From Fidelibacterota bacterium (GTDB taxonomy: Bacteria > Fidelibacterota > Marinisomatia > Marinisomatales > UBA8229): DNA of 16,573 bases. Made by a program: the position numbers and the translations under genes. Each line of letters opens with the position of its first letter. The first letter of the stretch is position 1. The stretch lies in contig DPYO01000138.1 in assembly GCA_003535775.1 (NCBI GenBank), positions 1 through 16,573 of the forward strand, in the 5' to 3' direction. The notes under the pieces are model-generated. The model worked only from the letters and a program-made list of their open reading frames with translations. It did not search any database and was not told the DNA's origin. Shown in pieces: positions 6,725 to 14,424 of the stretch.

Positions 6725-8572
6725 ATGGTGATTTCAAGAAAATTTTCATTCCTAGGTTTATTTTTTGTTGTGGTTGTTGTGATTTATGGTAAAGACACCA
6801 AAACTGACTCTGTTGTTACTGCCCCAAGGAATTTTGTACCGGTTGATCAATATGAAGGGCTTAAATATGAACAGGGATATTGGATAAATCGTATTTTCCA
6901 TCCCCGGGAATTTTATGAGGGAATCCCACTTATTCCCCTTGAAGTTCGTTATGGTTTAGGTTTTAATGGAGGTGGCAGTACGTTTGACCAAATGAAAAGT
7001 GGTTGGATAGAATACGAAGATCCAAGTGTAGAGGAGTTTGATGGCGGATCGTGGAATGCGAGAGTTGGCCATCAGTTGGAGTTGGATGTTCTGAAAACAA
7101 ATTTGAGTTATTTTTTGTTAAAGACAAGCTGGGCCGATATTCATACGGGATTGAATTTTAAGTATTCATCAATATTTTCCCCGGAAGCAATTCCTGATAC
7201 ATCTTGGGGGGAGAAACGAGTGTCTTGGGGAGTAGGCGATAAATTTTTTTCTCCCCTTCTATTGGAATTAGGCATAAGTAATTCTATGAATATACAGTGG
7301 TATGATTCCTGGTTGATTCATTTGCGATATACATATGGATTGGCAACGGGGACATTTTATCAGAGTGCGGAATCATATGATAAAAGCCCAAATGGTTGGG
7401 GCCCCTCTACCTCATTCAGCATTGGTTTTCGGTATGTCCTGAATCCAGGATCTGAAAATCAGTATTTATTAGGAGCTGATTTCAAGCACAGTTATACAAA
7501 AATAGACCGGATTTCCGATCCAGACGATTTAACTCCTATTTCCAGGTTCGATCTTGCAAATTATGGTTTATTTTTTACTTTGTCTGTTTCCAAAGGGGGA
7601 AAGAAAACAGTCGGAGATACTGGGAAGGAATATTACTATCATAGGGATTTTATTTCTGCAAAAGAAAACCTGGAAGAGTTCATCATTCGATATCCGCTTC
7701 ACTCTAATCGATATAGAGCAGAGAAATATATTGAAGAGTGCAGGAAGAAGATTCCTATTCAACTGGCAAGGGCGGGAATGAACTTTGATGAACGTCATTT
7801 GACAGGAAAGGCATTAGAAAAATATCGCCAAGCCCGGAAATTAACCTTGGATGTAAATCTTCTTGCTGGGTTAGATGACCGAATCAGCCAAATTGCAAGA
7901 AAATATATGTACGATGCAGAAAGAATGATCGTTAGAGGCCAAAATGACTCTGCACTAACAGTCATTGTCAAAACGGCTGCTTATTCTGAAGAGGCCCGCA
8001 AATCCATTCCTTATTTCAGAGCAAAAATATATCTTGCGGAGGGTAAAAAAGCAATGCAGTCCGGATTTTTTATGAACGCGTTAGATTTATTTGAAAAGGC
8101 GTTACTGCAGGATCAGAAAATGAAGATTGAGGTAGAATTATTACGATACGAAATAGCCACTATGCTGGTAAATCAGGCCAATCAAGCCGAAGATATAGCT
8201 GCCATACAGCTGGTAATTAAATCACTGGAGGATGCACAAAATATTACAGGTAATCTTGGTGAAAATAATGAAAATACATTAAAAGCTTTAAAGGAAAAAG
8301 TTATCAGGTTAGAGGAAATCAGCATCCAAAAAGATATTGATAGACGTATGGACGATGAGAGAGAAAAAAGAGAAGAGCGTTTGCGTCCGACCATTCAAAT
8401 TGGTATGACCATTCCCCAGGTGCAGGAAATTTTGGGAGAACCGACGGAAATTATCCACAAAACGAACAAAAAAAAGGAAGATATGCAGTTGTGGCTGTAT
8501 GAATCAGGCGCAGATACAGTGCTGCAATTATCATTCTTGGAGTTTATACTCTTTAAAATTGAAAGGGGTTAG
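6725..8572 (+). CDS. Envelope protein: beta-barrel-like, TPR-like and BamE/SmpA-like parts
   Basis: 615 residues with no single family I recognise. Residues 1-22 are a signal peptide (basic start, then a Val/Leu/Phe core). Residues about 65-292 have alternating hydrophobic strands rich in Tyr, Trp, Phe and Gly (for example LEVRYGLGFNGGG and LIHLRYTYGLATGTFY), as in outer-membrane barrels. About 305-545 is helical and TPR-like (RDFISAKENLEEFIIRYP, FFMNALDLFEKALLQD), ending in a charged helix. The last 60 residues resemble the BamE/SmpA/OmlA fold: IGMTIPQVQEILGEPTEI at 559-576, then a LWLYES strand. BamE-like domains occur in envelope-assembly and other lipoproteins; the role here is unknown. 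The ATG at 6725 is followed directly by a GTG at 6728, which is better spaced from a weak GAG at 6720-6722. The gene diverges from DUF4159 and ends 96 bp before the EnvC-like gene. Confidence 0.85.
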   Translation: MVISRKFSFLGLFFVVVVVIYGKDTKTDSVVTAPRNFVPVDQYEGLKYEQGYWINRIFHPREFYEGIPLIPLEVRYGLGFNGGGSTFDQMKSGWIEYEDPSVEEFDGGSWNARVGHQLELDVLKTNLSYFLLKTSWADIHTGLNFKYSSIFSPEAIPDTSWGEKRVSWGVGDKFFSPLLLELGISNSMNIQWYDSWLIHLRYTYGLATGTFYQSAESYDKSPNGWGPSTSFSIGFRYVLNPGSENQYLLGADFKHSYTKIDRISDPDDLTPISRFDLANYGLFFTLSVSKGGKKTVGDTGKEYYYHRDFISAKENLEEFIIRYPLHSNRYRAEKYIEECRKKIPIQLARAGMNFDERHLTGKALEKYRQARKLTLDVNLLAGLDDRISQIARKYMYDAERMIVRGQNDSALTVIVKTAAYSEEARKSIPYFRAKIYLAEGKKAMQSGFFMNALDLFEKALLQDQKMKIEVELLRYEIATMLVNQANQAEDIAAIQLVIKSLEDAQNITGNLGENNENTLKALKEKVIRLEEISIQKDIDRRMDDEREKREERLRPTIQIGMTIPQVQEILGEPTEIIHKTNKKKEDMQLWLYESGADTVLQLSFLEFILFKIERG

Positions 8573-8586
8573 GATATATTTAAAGT
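8559..8586 (+). promoter_or_regulatory. Possible sigma70-type promoter for the envC-like/holB/metG genes
   Basis: TTGAAA at 8559-8564 is followed after 16 bases by TAAAGT at 8581-8586 (4 of 6 to the -10 consensus). It overlaps the end of the upstream gene. If used, it would give a leader carrying the nested palindrome at 8621-8652. The match is modest and such pairs arise by chance in AT-rich DNA. Confidence 0.2.
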
Positions 8587-8620
8587 GAGTTTAATATGTA
8601 AAAAAGAATTTTCTGTGACC

Positions 8621-8652
8621 CCTTAAAACACAGTTGGTATACCATTTTAAGG
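8621..8652 (+). repeat. Nested palindrome just upstream of the EnvC-like gene
   Basis: CCTTAAAA (8621-8628) and TTTTAAGG (8645-8652) are perfect inverted arms. Between them lies a perfect 10-bp palindrome, TGGTATACCA (8635-8644), abutting the right arm. The element ends 16 bp before the ATG at 8669. There is no T-run after it, so it is not a normal terminator. It may be an operator for a dimeric regulator or a leader hairpin affecting ribosome access. Confidence 0.45.
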
Positions 8653-8668
8653 CGGGGTATTTTGAACG

Positions 8669-9952
8669 ATGAAGATTTATCAAATATTCACTGTTTTCAT
8701 TTTTCTTGTATCTTTCGGAGGATATTGTCAATCCTCCGTTCAGGATTTTGATGAGGAATTGGATTCACAAAAAAATAAGATTGAGTCCATAAAAAAAGAG
8801 ATTGAACGCACAAAAAAAAGGATAATAAAGGAAGAAAAGAAGGAAAAAACTGTTGCTAGAAAAGTCACAATTCTTGGAGAAGAAATTTTTCTCATTAACC
8901 GCTTACTAACAGAAATTGAAAAAGAAATACAGTCAATACGAAGGGTAATAACCAGATATGAAAGAGAAGAAAAAAATACCCGTACTAAGATTACAAAAAC
9001 GGAAGAAAAAATAGCAAAGAATGAGGAAGAATTATCCTTTGTACGGAATCGGTATGCAAACCGTGTTGTATATACCTATAAAAGAGGAACCCTCTCAATT
9101 CTGGAAAAATTATTAAGCTCTACATCTTGGAGGCAGGCTGTTTACAGATCACATTATTTATATCTGATTTCCGAAATTGAATCACAAACCCAGGATAGGT
9201 TAAAGGTTCTGCTAACGGAAATTAATAAACAAAAGGAAGGTCTTGCAGAGTTACTGCAGGAAAAAGTCACTTTAAAATCAAAACAGAAATCCGCGTTACG
9301 TAGGTCCCAGGTCCTTGCAGAAGAACGAAAACGGCAGAAAGGCGTGTTGAAAAAAAAGAAGGGATCCAAGGAAAAAGAACTTAAAAAAATAAAAGAAAAC
9401 AAGGTGGAGCTGACACATTTTATAGAGGAAAAGCAGGTAGGGTTAAAAGAATTAGAAATACTCCGAAAGAAAATATTGGAGGATAAAGCCCGGTTTGAGA
9501 GGGCAGAGCGCATTCGCCGTCAACAGGAATTATTAAAATCAAAAACCTTTGCCGAAGTTGAGGGCCTGCTTCCCTGGCCTGCGGAAGGGAAAGTTGTCAC
9601 TAAATTTGGCAAACATCGAAATCCGGAACTCAAAACGGTCACAGAAAGCCTTGGGATTGATATTAAGGGGAAACTGGGTTCGCCGATTCGATCTGTTTTA
9701 GGAGGAGTGGTTACAACCATCACCTATATTCGCGGATACGGCACTATGATTATTATTGACCATGGAGGAGATTTTTATACAGTGTACAGTCATGTGTCTG
9801 ATATTCAGACCAGTATAGATAGTGAAGTACAGGCTGGAGATGTAATCGCCTATATGGGAGATTCGGGCTCTATTAATGGTGCCACTCTTCATTTTGAAAT
9901 TTGGGGAAAGAACCAAAAACTGGATCCGGAAAAATGGCTGGTGAAAAAATGA
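8669..9952 (+). CDS. EnvC-like murein hydrolase activator (degenerate LytM/M23 domain)
   Basis: 427 residues. A signal peptide (about 1-20, ending GYCQ) sends it to the periplasm. Residues about 25-290 are a long, very Lys/Glu-rich coiled coil with a central break (about 125-170). The C-terminal LytM/M23 domain spans about 300-427. This is the EnvC layout: in E. coli EnvC uses the coiled coil to bind FtsEX and the LytM domain to activate amidases at the septum. The zinc site is broken. The canonical HxGxD is SLGID here (Ser327, Asp331), and the HxH is TLH (Thr406, His408); the earlier YSH histidine (His375) remains. It is therefore predicted to activate an amidase and not to cut peptidoglycan itself. 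Shine-Dalgarno is weak (GGGG at 8654-8657). The stop overlaps the holB start as ATGA. EnvC orthology is likely but not proven. Confidence 0.88.
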   Translation: MKIYQIFTVFIFLVSFGGYCQSSVQDFDEELDSQKNKIESIKKEIERTKKRIIKEEKKEKTVARKVTILGEEIFLINRLLTEIEKEIQSIRRVITRYEREEKNTRTKITKTEEKIAKNEEELSFVRNRYANRVVYTYKRGTLSILEKLLSSTSWRQAVYRSHYLYLISEIESQTQDRLKVLLTEINKQKEGLAELLQEKVTLKSKQKSALRRSQVLAEERKRQKGVLKKKKGSKEKELKKIKENKVELTHFIEEKQVGLKELEILRKKILEDKARFERAERIRRQQELLKSKTFAEVEGLLPWPAEGKVVTKFGKHRNPELKTVTESLGIDIKGKLGSPIRSVLGGVVTTITYIRGYGTMIIIDHGGDFYTVYSHVSDIQTSIDSEVQAGDVIAYMGDSGSINGATLHFEIWGKNQKLDPEKWLVKK

Positions 9953-11094
9953 TTTCTGCTTCCATATCTTTACAGCCAAGAATTTGGGAAAGACTTCAGA
10001 GAATTATTGCTACAGGAAGAGTAGGAAGTTCATACCTTTTTTCTGGTCCTTCCGGCTGTGGAAAAGAAGGCATTGCAATAGCATTCTCTGCTGGACTTAA
10101 TTGCGAAAAGAAACCTAAGGGTCCGTGCGGTGAATGCGGGTCCTGTAAACGATTTAGGACACTTCAGCATGAACATCTTACTTTTATTGTACCTCTCCCC
10201 GGTAGCGCAAGTACTGCTGCTGGTGAAAAGGGGCAACTGAAAAAAGACAGGGAAAATGTAGAATTATTTCAGGAGGCTATTCAAGAAAAAGCGACGAATC
10301 CGTTTTTTAAAATTGCTTTCCCAAAAGCAAAACAAATTTTAATCAGTTCCATTAGAGACCTTAGAAAAACACTTTATTTAAAATCTCATATTCAGGGTCG
10401 AAAAACTGTTTTGATTTTTGATTCCCATCTTCTTTCCATTGGTCAAGGTGCTGCAGGGAATGCACTTTTGAAAATTTTAGAAGAGCCCCCTAATAATACA
10501 ACTTTGATTTTAGTGACAGATTATAAAGAACAACTTTTGCCAACACTTTCATCCCGCTGCCAACAGGTTAATTTTCCCCCGCTAGATCCGGAAGTCATGA
10601 CGCTGTACCTTGAAAAAATGGGTATCAGTTCTAAACTGGTTCCTATTGCTACAGAAATTTCTCAGGGCAATATGCATAGAGCCTACTCTCTATTAGATAA
10701 ATCTACAAAAAATATTTTGGTTATGATAAAGGATATGGTTGTATCAATTTTTACAGAAGATGGTTCAAGCTGGAGACAATTTATCAATGAATATTCCCGG
10801 CTGGCTTTAAATGATCCCCAAGAGTTCATATTTAAATTTCACCTGCTTCAACTTTGGCTCCAAAGCGCATACAGGGGGAAATTAGGTATATCCAGTGATG
10901 TATCTTTAGTAGGGCTGGATGAAGGATCCCTATCGTTGGTTCAAAAACTTCGGGAAATTGACTTCCTTCGAATTGATATATATCTGGAAGAAATACTGAC
11001 TGGAATGACTCGAAATTTGAATACATCCATAACATTGACTAATTTATTGATCAAATTACATCGAGAAATGAATGAAGGCAGGCTATATGGCTGA
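9949..11094 (+). CDS. holB: DNA polymerase III delta prime subunit (clamp loader)
   Basis: 381 residues from the ATG at 9949. The delta prime subunit is part of the clamp loader, which puts the sliding clamp on primed DNA in the cytoplasm. Visible parts are a P-loop-like GPSGCGKE (33-40), a zinc module with Cys52, Cys60, Cys63 and Cys66, a degenerate Walker B (VLIFDSH, 154-160), the LLKILEEPP block (173-181) and the arginine-finger SRC motif (202-204). The P-loop ends in Glu where Thr or Ser is usual, in line with a subunit that need not hydrolyse ATP. The frame also has ATGs at 9901 and 9934. I chose 9949 because it overlaps the upstream stop as ATGA and begins where the family alignment should (ISLQPRIWERL). 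The last 8 bases overlap metG. DnaX is a less likely alternative: too short, with an altered P-loop. Confidence 0.88.
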   Translation: MISASISLQPRIWERLQRIIATGRVGSSYLFSGPSGCGKEGIAIAFSAGLNCEKKPKGPCGECGSCKRFRTLQHEHLTFIVPLPGSASTAAGEKGQLKKDRENVELFQEAIQEKATNPFFKIAFPKAKQILISSIRDLRKTLYLKSHIQGRKTVLIFDSHLLSIGQGAAGNALLKILEEPPNNTTLILVTDYKEQLLPTLSSRCQQVNFPPLDPEVMTLYLEKMGISSKLVPIATEISQGNMHRAYSLLDKSTKNILVMIKDMVVSIFTEDGSSWRQFINEYSRLALNDPQEFIFKFHLLQLWLQSAYRGKLGISSDVSLVGLDEGSLSLVQKLREIDFLRIDIYLEEILTGMTRNLNTSITLTNLLIKLHREMNEGRLYG

Positions 11095-12604
11095 GAACAC
11101 TTTTTACATTACAACTCCAATTTATTATGCGAATGATGAACCTCATATTGGGCATTCATATACAACTATTTTAGCGGATGTATTATCCAGATATCACCGC
11201 TCTATGGGAGAGGAGGTGTTTTTCCTCACAGGTCTTGATGAACATGGACAAAAGGTGCAGCAGGTAGCAGAAGAGAGGGGGATTGAACCACAGCAACATT
11301 GTGATGAAATGGCTCCGAAATGGAAACATTTGTGGGAGAAACTGCATATTCAATACGATGATTTCATTCGTACGACTGAACCCCGCCATGAAAAAGTGGT
11401 AAAATCTGTTTTGAATGCGGTAAAGGATGCTGGGGATATTTACATGGATGAGTACGGTGGCAGCTATTGTATTGGTTGTGAACGGTTTTATACGGAAAAA
11501 GAGATGGAGGACGGGAAATGCCCCCAACATGAAAAAGAGCTGGAATACATAACGGAGAAAAATTACTTTTTCAAAATGAGCAAGTACCAGAAGGAACTCA
11601 TTGATTATATCAATAAAAATCTGGAGTTTATTCAACCACAGCATCGGAAAAATGAGATTCTTGGATTTCTGAGTCAACCATTGGAAGATCTTTGTATTTC
11701 ACGGCCAAAAAAAAGACTGAACTGGGGGGTAGAACTGCCTTTTGATCATGATTATGTGACGTACGTTTGGTTCGATGCTCTCCTAAATTATATTACCAGC
11801 CCCGGCTACGGTAGTGACCCGGAAGTCTTTGAAAAATGGTGGTCTCAGGCAGTTCATCTTATTGGTAAAGATATTTTAATGACCCATGCCGTATACTGGC
11901 CCACTATGCTTATGTCCGCCGGTATTCCTCTACCGAAAACCATCTTCGCACATGGCTGGTGGCTAATGGAAAAATCGAAAATGAGTAAATCTATGGGCAA
12001 TGTTGTGGACCCCATGGAGCTCATAGATGAGTATGGTGTAGATCCGGTGCGGTATTACCTCATGCGTGAAATGGTGCTGGGGCAGGATTCTAATTTTACT
12101 ATGGAATCCTTCACTAAACGATATAACAGCGATCTTGCCAATGATTTTGGGAATTTACTGAGCCGTGTGAGCCGGTTAATCCATAAAAACTTTGATGGAA
12201 AAATGCCTGAGTGGGGAGAACCAACATCTGCTGGAAATGAGATGAAAAAACTAGCGGAAGGTACTATTGAAAAAGTGAACAAACTGATTCATAACATGCG
12301 GATCAATGAAGCTATCGAAGAGACAATGCAGTTTATCCGCAGTGTAAATCGGTACATGGAACAGCAAGCGCCTTGGAAACGAGTAAAAGAGGATAAATCA
12401 GCAGCAGGAGGAGTGTTGATTACCGCAGCAGAAGCAATGCGACTAGGGGCGTTATTATTGCAGCCGGTTATGCCCAATCGGACATTGATTGTACTGGAAA
12501 CTCTAAATGCTGAACATACAAGCTTAGCGTGGGGACAGCTTAAACCTGGGGATAAACTGAAAGAACATCCATCTCTGTTTCCAAGAATTAAAGTGAATAC
12601 TTAA
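11087..12604 (+). CDS. metG: Methionyl-tRNA synthetase
   Basis: 505 residues. It charges tRNA-Met with methionine using ATP. Class I signatures are clear: HIGH at 20-23 (after PIYYANDEP) and KMSKS at 298-302. A single zinc knuckle is formed by Cys128, Cys131, Cys145 and His148 (CxxC, then CPxH), like the Thermus type and unlike the double knuckle of E. coli. The anticodon-binding helical domain follows. The protein stops at a length with no C-terminal EMAPII/Trbp111-like tRNA-binding domain, so it may act as a monomer or use a separate partner. An in-frame ATG at 11072 is possible. I prefer 11087 because AAGG (11075-11078) sits 8 bases upstream and the protein then begins MAENTFYITTPIYY. It overlaps holB by 8 bp, so the two are co-transcribed. 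Confidence 0.96.
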   Translation: MAENTFYITTPIYYANDEPHIGHSYTTILADVLSRYHRSMGEEVFFLTGLDEHGQKVQQVAEERGIEPQQHCDEMAPKWKHLWEKLHIQYDDFIRTTEPRHEKVVKSVLNAVKDAGDIYMDEYGGSYCIGCERFYTEKEMEDGKCPQHEKELEYITEKNYFFKMSKYQKELIDYINKNLEFIQPQHRKNEILGFLSQPLEDLCISRPKKRLNWGVELPFDHDYVTYVWFDALLNYITSPGYGSDPEVFEKWWSQAVHLIGKDILMTHAVYWPTMLMSAGIPLPKTIFAHGWWLMEKSKMSKSMGNVVDPMELIDEYGVDPVRYYLMREMVLGQDSNFTMESFTKRYNSDLANDFGNLLSRVSRLIHKNFDGKMPEWGEPTSAGNEMKKLAEGTIEKVNKLIHNMRINEAIEETMQFIRSVNRYMEQQAPWKRVKEDKSAAGGVLITAAEAMRLGALLLQPVMPNRTLIVLETLNAEHTSLAWGQLKPGDKLKEHPSLFPRIKVNT

Positions 12605-12734
12605 GGTATTGGATAAAAAGAAGGACAAGGGGAAAGGTCAGGCTTGATCGATATATTTAATAAAGGAAACCCCAATCAATTCGTGAGTTTTAAAGTAATC
12701 ACCGTTTAATAGTTTTTATTTTATTATATACACA

Positions 12735-12750
12735 GTGAAGGCAAACCTTG
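12735..12750 (+). promoter_or_regulatory. Shine-Dalgarno and TTG start of tatD
   Basis: GTGAAGG at 12735-12741 lies 6 bases before TTG at 12748-12750. No in-frame ATG exists that would keep the essential HxH of TatD, so the TTG is needed. The 143-bp gap before it (from 12605) shows no convincing promoter or terminator. Confidence 0.75.
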
Positions 12751-13518
12751 TTAATTGATACACACTGCCATCTTTTTTATGATGATCTAAAAAATGATCT
12801 TCCGGGAGTTCTGGCAAGAGCCAATGAACTTGGTGTTACTCGCTTTATTTGTGTGGGAACAAACCTGGAAGATTCCAGGGAAAGTTTGGAGCTGGCCGAA
12901 AAATATGAACCTGTTTATGCTTCAGCCGGTGTCCATCCCCATGATACAAAGGATGTGAAAGATGGGTATTTGCGAGAACTAGAGGAATTATTAGGACATC
13001 CTAAAGTAGTTGCCTGCGGGGAAATGGGGTTGGATTTTTTCCGAAATATTTCTGAACCAACGATTCAAGCAAAGGTGTTTCGAGAACAAATGGAATTGGC
13101 ACAAGAAATGAAAAAACCGGTTATTTTTCACAACCGTGAAGCAGACGATGATGTGGTCAGTATTCTTTCAGGTTATCCAGGTATGAATGGGGTTGCCCAC
13201 TGTTTCTCCGGTGATTTGGCGATAGCTAATTCGTTTTTAAAACTGGGATATTATATCTCATTTTCTGGTAACCTGACTTTTAAAAACAGCAATTTACCTA
13301 GGGTGGCAAAACAGCTTCCCCTTGAAAGATTGATGGTTGAAACAGATTCACCTTATCTCAGTCCCGTTCCTTTTCGTGGAAAACCAAATGAACCAGGACG
13401 GACTCGTTTTGTAGCGGAAAGACTAGCGGAAATACAGGGGATATCAATTGAGACAGTGGCTTCACAAACTAGTGAAAATGCAAAATGTCTTTTTGGTCTA
13501 AAATCAAAACTTCCTTAA
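12748..13518 (+). CDS. tatD: TatD-family metal-dependent deoxyribonuclease
   Basis: 256 residues with a TTG start. This is a TIM-barrel amidohydrolase-superfamily hydrolase; E. coli TatD is a cytoplasmic Mg-dependent 3'-5' exonuclease, and YcfH/YjjV are relatives, so exact substrate cannot be told. All expected metal ligands are present: His6 and His8 (DTHCH), Glu92 (GEMGLDF), His128 (IFHNRE), His151 (AHCFSG) and Asp200 (ETDSPYL). The length is typical. A TatD gene close to metG is a common bacterial arrangement, often with rsmA nearby, as seen here. It follows metG after 143 bp and precedes rsmA by 66 bp, with no terminator in either gap, so the three may be partly co-transcribed. Confidence 0.93.
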   Translation: MLIDTHCHLFYDDLKNDLPGVLARANELGVTRFICVGTNLEDSRESLELAEKYEPVYASAGVHPHDTKDVKDGYLRELEELLGHPKVVACGEMGLDFFRNISEPTIQAKVFREQMELAQEMKKPVIFHNREADDDVVSILSGYPGMNGVAHCFSGDLAIANSFLKLGYYISFSGNLTFKNSNLPRVAKQLPLERLMVETDSPYLSPVPFRGKPNEPGRTRFVAERLAEIQGISIETVASQTSENAKCLFGLKSKLP

Positions 13519-13570
13519 GGAGAATTATCCCATAAAGGTATGAGCCGAAACCTGTTTATTTTTATGAAAA

Positions 13571-13587
13571 AAGGATAGATTATTTTG
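13571..13587 (+). promoter_or_regulatory. Shine-Dalgarno and TTG start of rsmA
   Basis: AAGGA at 13571-13575 precedes TTG at 13585-13587 by 9 bases. The only nearby upstream ATG (13564) hits a stop after four codons. A start at the first internal ATG would remove the GQNFL and SAM-binding motifs, so TTG is the supported start. Confidence 0.7.
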
Positions 13588-14349
13588 GTACGGTATGCAA
13601 AAAAGAAATGGGGACAGAATTTTCTGGTGGACAAGAATTTACTTGGGAAAATTGTTATTACCCTAAATCTAAAAAGCGAAGATAGGATTCTTGAAATAGG
13701 CCCCGGTGAGGGCGCTCTCACGGAATTGATGTTACCCGCTGTGGAACAAATGGCAGCGGTGGAAATTGATCCAGAGCTTGTTGCTCATTTACGATCTTTG
13801 AGAGATTTACAGTCTTGCCATTTTCTTCATAAGGATATTCTTTTGCTGGACTTAAATTCACTTCCCCTTGCATTGCCTGTAAGAATTATCGGGAATATTC
13901 CGTACAATATTACTTCCCCGATATTGTTCTGGTTAATTAAGCAACGGAGCCACTGGTCAGATGCATATTTGATGGTACAGAAAGAAATGGCGGAACGGCT
14001 GACGGGGAAAGTGGGGACAAAAGCATATAGTCGTCTCACTGTAATGATTGGAGCATTTATGGATGTAAAAATTTGTTTTAATATTTCTCCGAATGTATTT
14101 ATTCCAAAACCAAAAGTTGAATCATCCATTATTCGTTTAGTAAAAAAACCGAAACCATTAATTCGAGATAACCAGTTTAAACAATTTGAAAAAATTGTAA
14201 AATCGGCATTTTCTCAAAGACGGAAAATGCTCAGAAATTCTCTAAAAGAATTCAATTTTCATTTAAAGATTCAAGAAGAAATTGATTTTAGAAGAAGACC
14301 AGAAACTTTACTGATTCATGAGTTTGTGAAACTTCTTCAAAACAGATAA
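13585..14349 (+). CDS. rsmA: 16S rRNA dimethyladenosine transferase RsmA (KsgA)
   Basis: 254 residues, TTG start. RsmA dimethylates two adjacent adenines near the 3' end of 16S rRNA (A1518 and A1519 in E. coli numbering), using S-adenosylmethionine, as a late step in 30S subunit assembly. Motifs in order: KKWGQNFL (7-14), the SAM-binding loop EIGPGEGAL (37-45), the acidic VEID (59-62), the catalytic NIPY (104-107) and the FIPKPKVESS block (172-181). Length is a little below the E. coli protein, and the C-terminal helical domain is present. It lies 66 bp after tatD. The gap to the sigma gene (14350-14424) contains a good promoter, so the sigma gene can be expressed separately. Confidence 0.95.
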   Translation: MVRYAKKKWGQNFLVDKNLLGKIVITLNLKSEDRILEIGPGEGALTELMLPAVEQMAAVEIDPELVAHLRSLRDLQSCHFLHKDILLLDLNSLPLALPVRIIGNIPYNITSPILFWLIKQRSHWSDAYLMVQKEMAERLTGKVGTKAYSRLTVMIGAFMDVKICFNISPNVFIPKPKVESSIIRLVKKPKPLIRDNQFKQFEKIVKSAFSQRRKMLRNSLKEFNFHLKIQEEIDFRRRPETLLIHEFVKLLQNR

Positions 14350-14359
14350 ATGACAAAGC

Positions 14360-14388
14360 TTGGATTCTTGTCTGGAATTTTGTATACT
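14360..14388 (+). promoter_or_regulatory. Predicted sigma70-type promoter for rpoD-rpsU
   Basis: TTGGAT (14360-14365), a 17-base spacer and TATACT (14383-14388) match the E. coli-type consensus well. The predicted start of transcription near 14395 leaves a short leader with AGGGAA at 14414-14419, 5 bases before the ATG at 14425. It lies fully in the intergenic gap. It does not look like the Bacteroidota -33/-7 (TTTG/TAnnTTTG) form. Confidence 0.5.
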
Positions 14389-14424
14389 TACAGGATATTC
14401 TTGAAATAAAAACAGGGAATCTTT

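Noticed and set aside
9901..9948. Longer holB form starting at ATG 9901
   Set aside because: It would overlap the EnvC-like gene by 52 bp, and the extra residues do not fit the family. The ATGA overlap at 9949 is a better start.
11183..11677. Minus-strand 164-codon frame
   Set aside because: Fully inside metG on the opposite strand, across the zinc knuckle region, with no motif of its own.
12605..12747. Possible terminator or promoter between metG and tatD
   Set aside because: Only a 4-bp stem (GTGA/TCAC) without a T-run, and TATATA at 12725-12730 too close to the Shine-Dalgarno and without a -35 partner.
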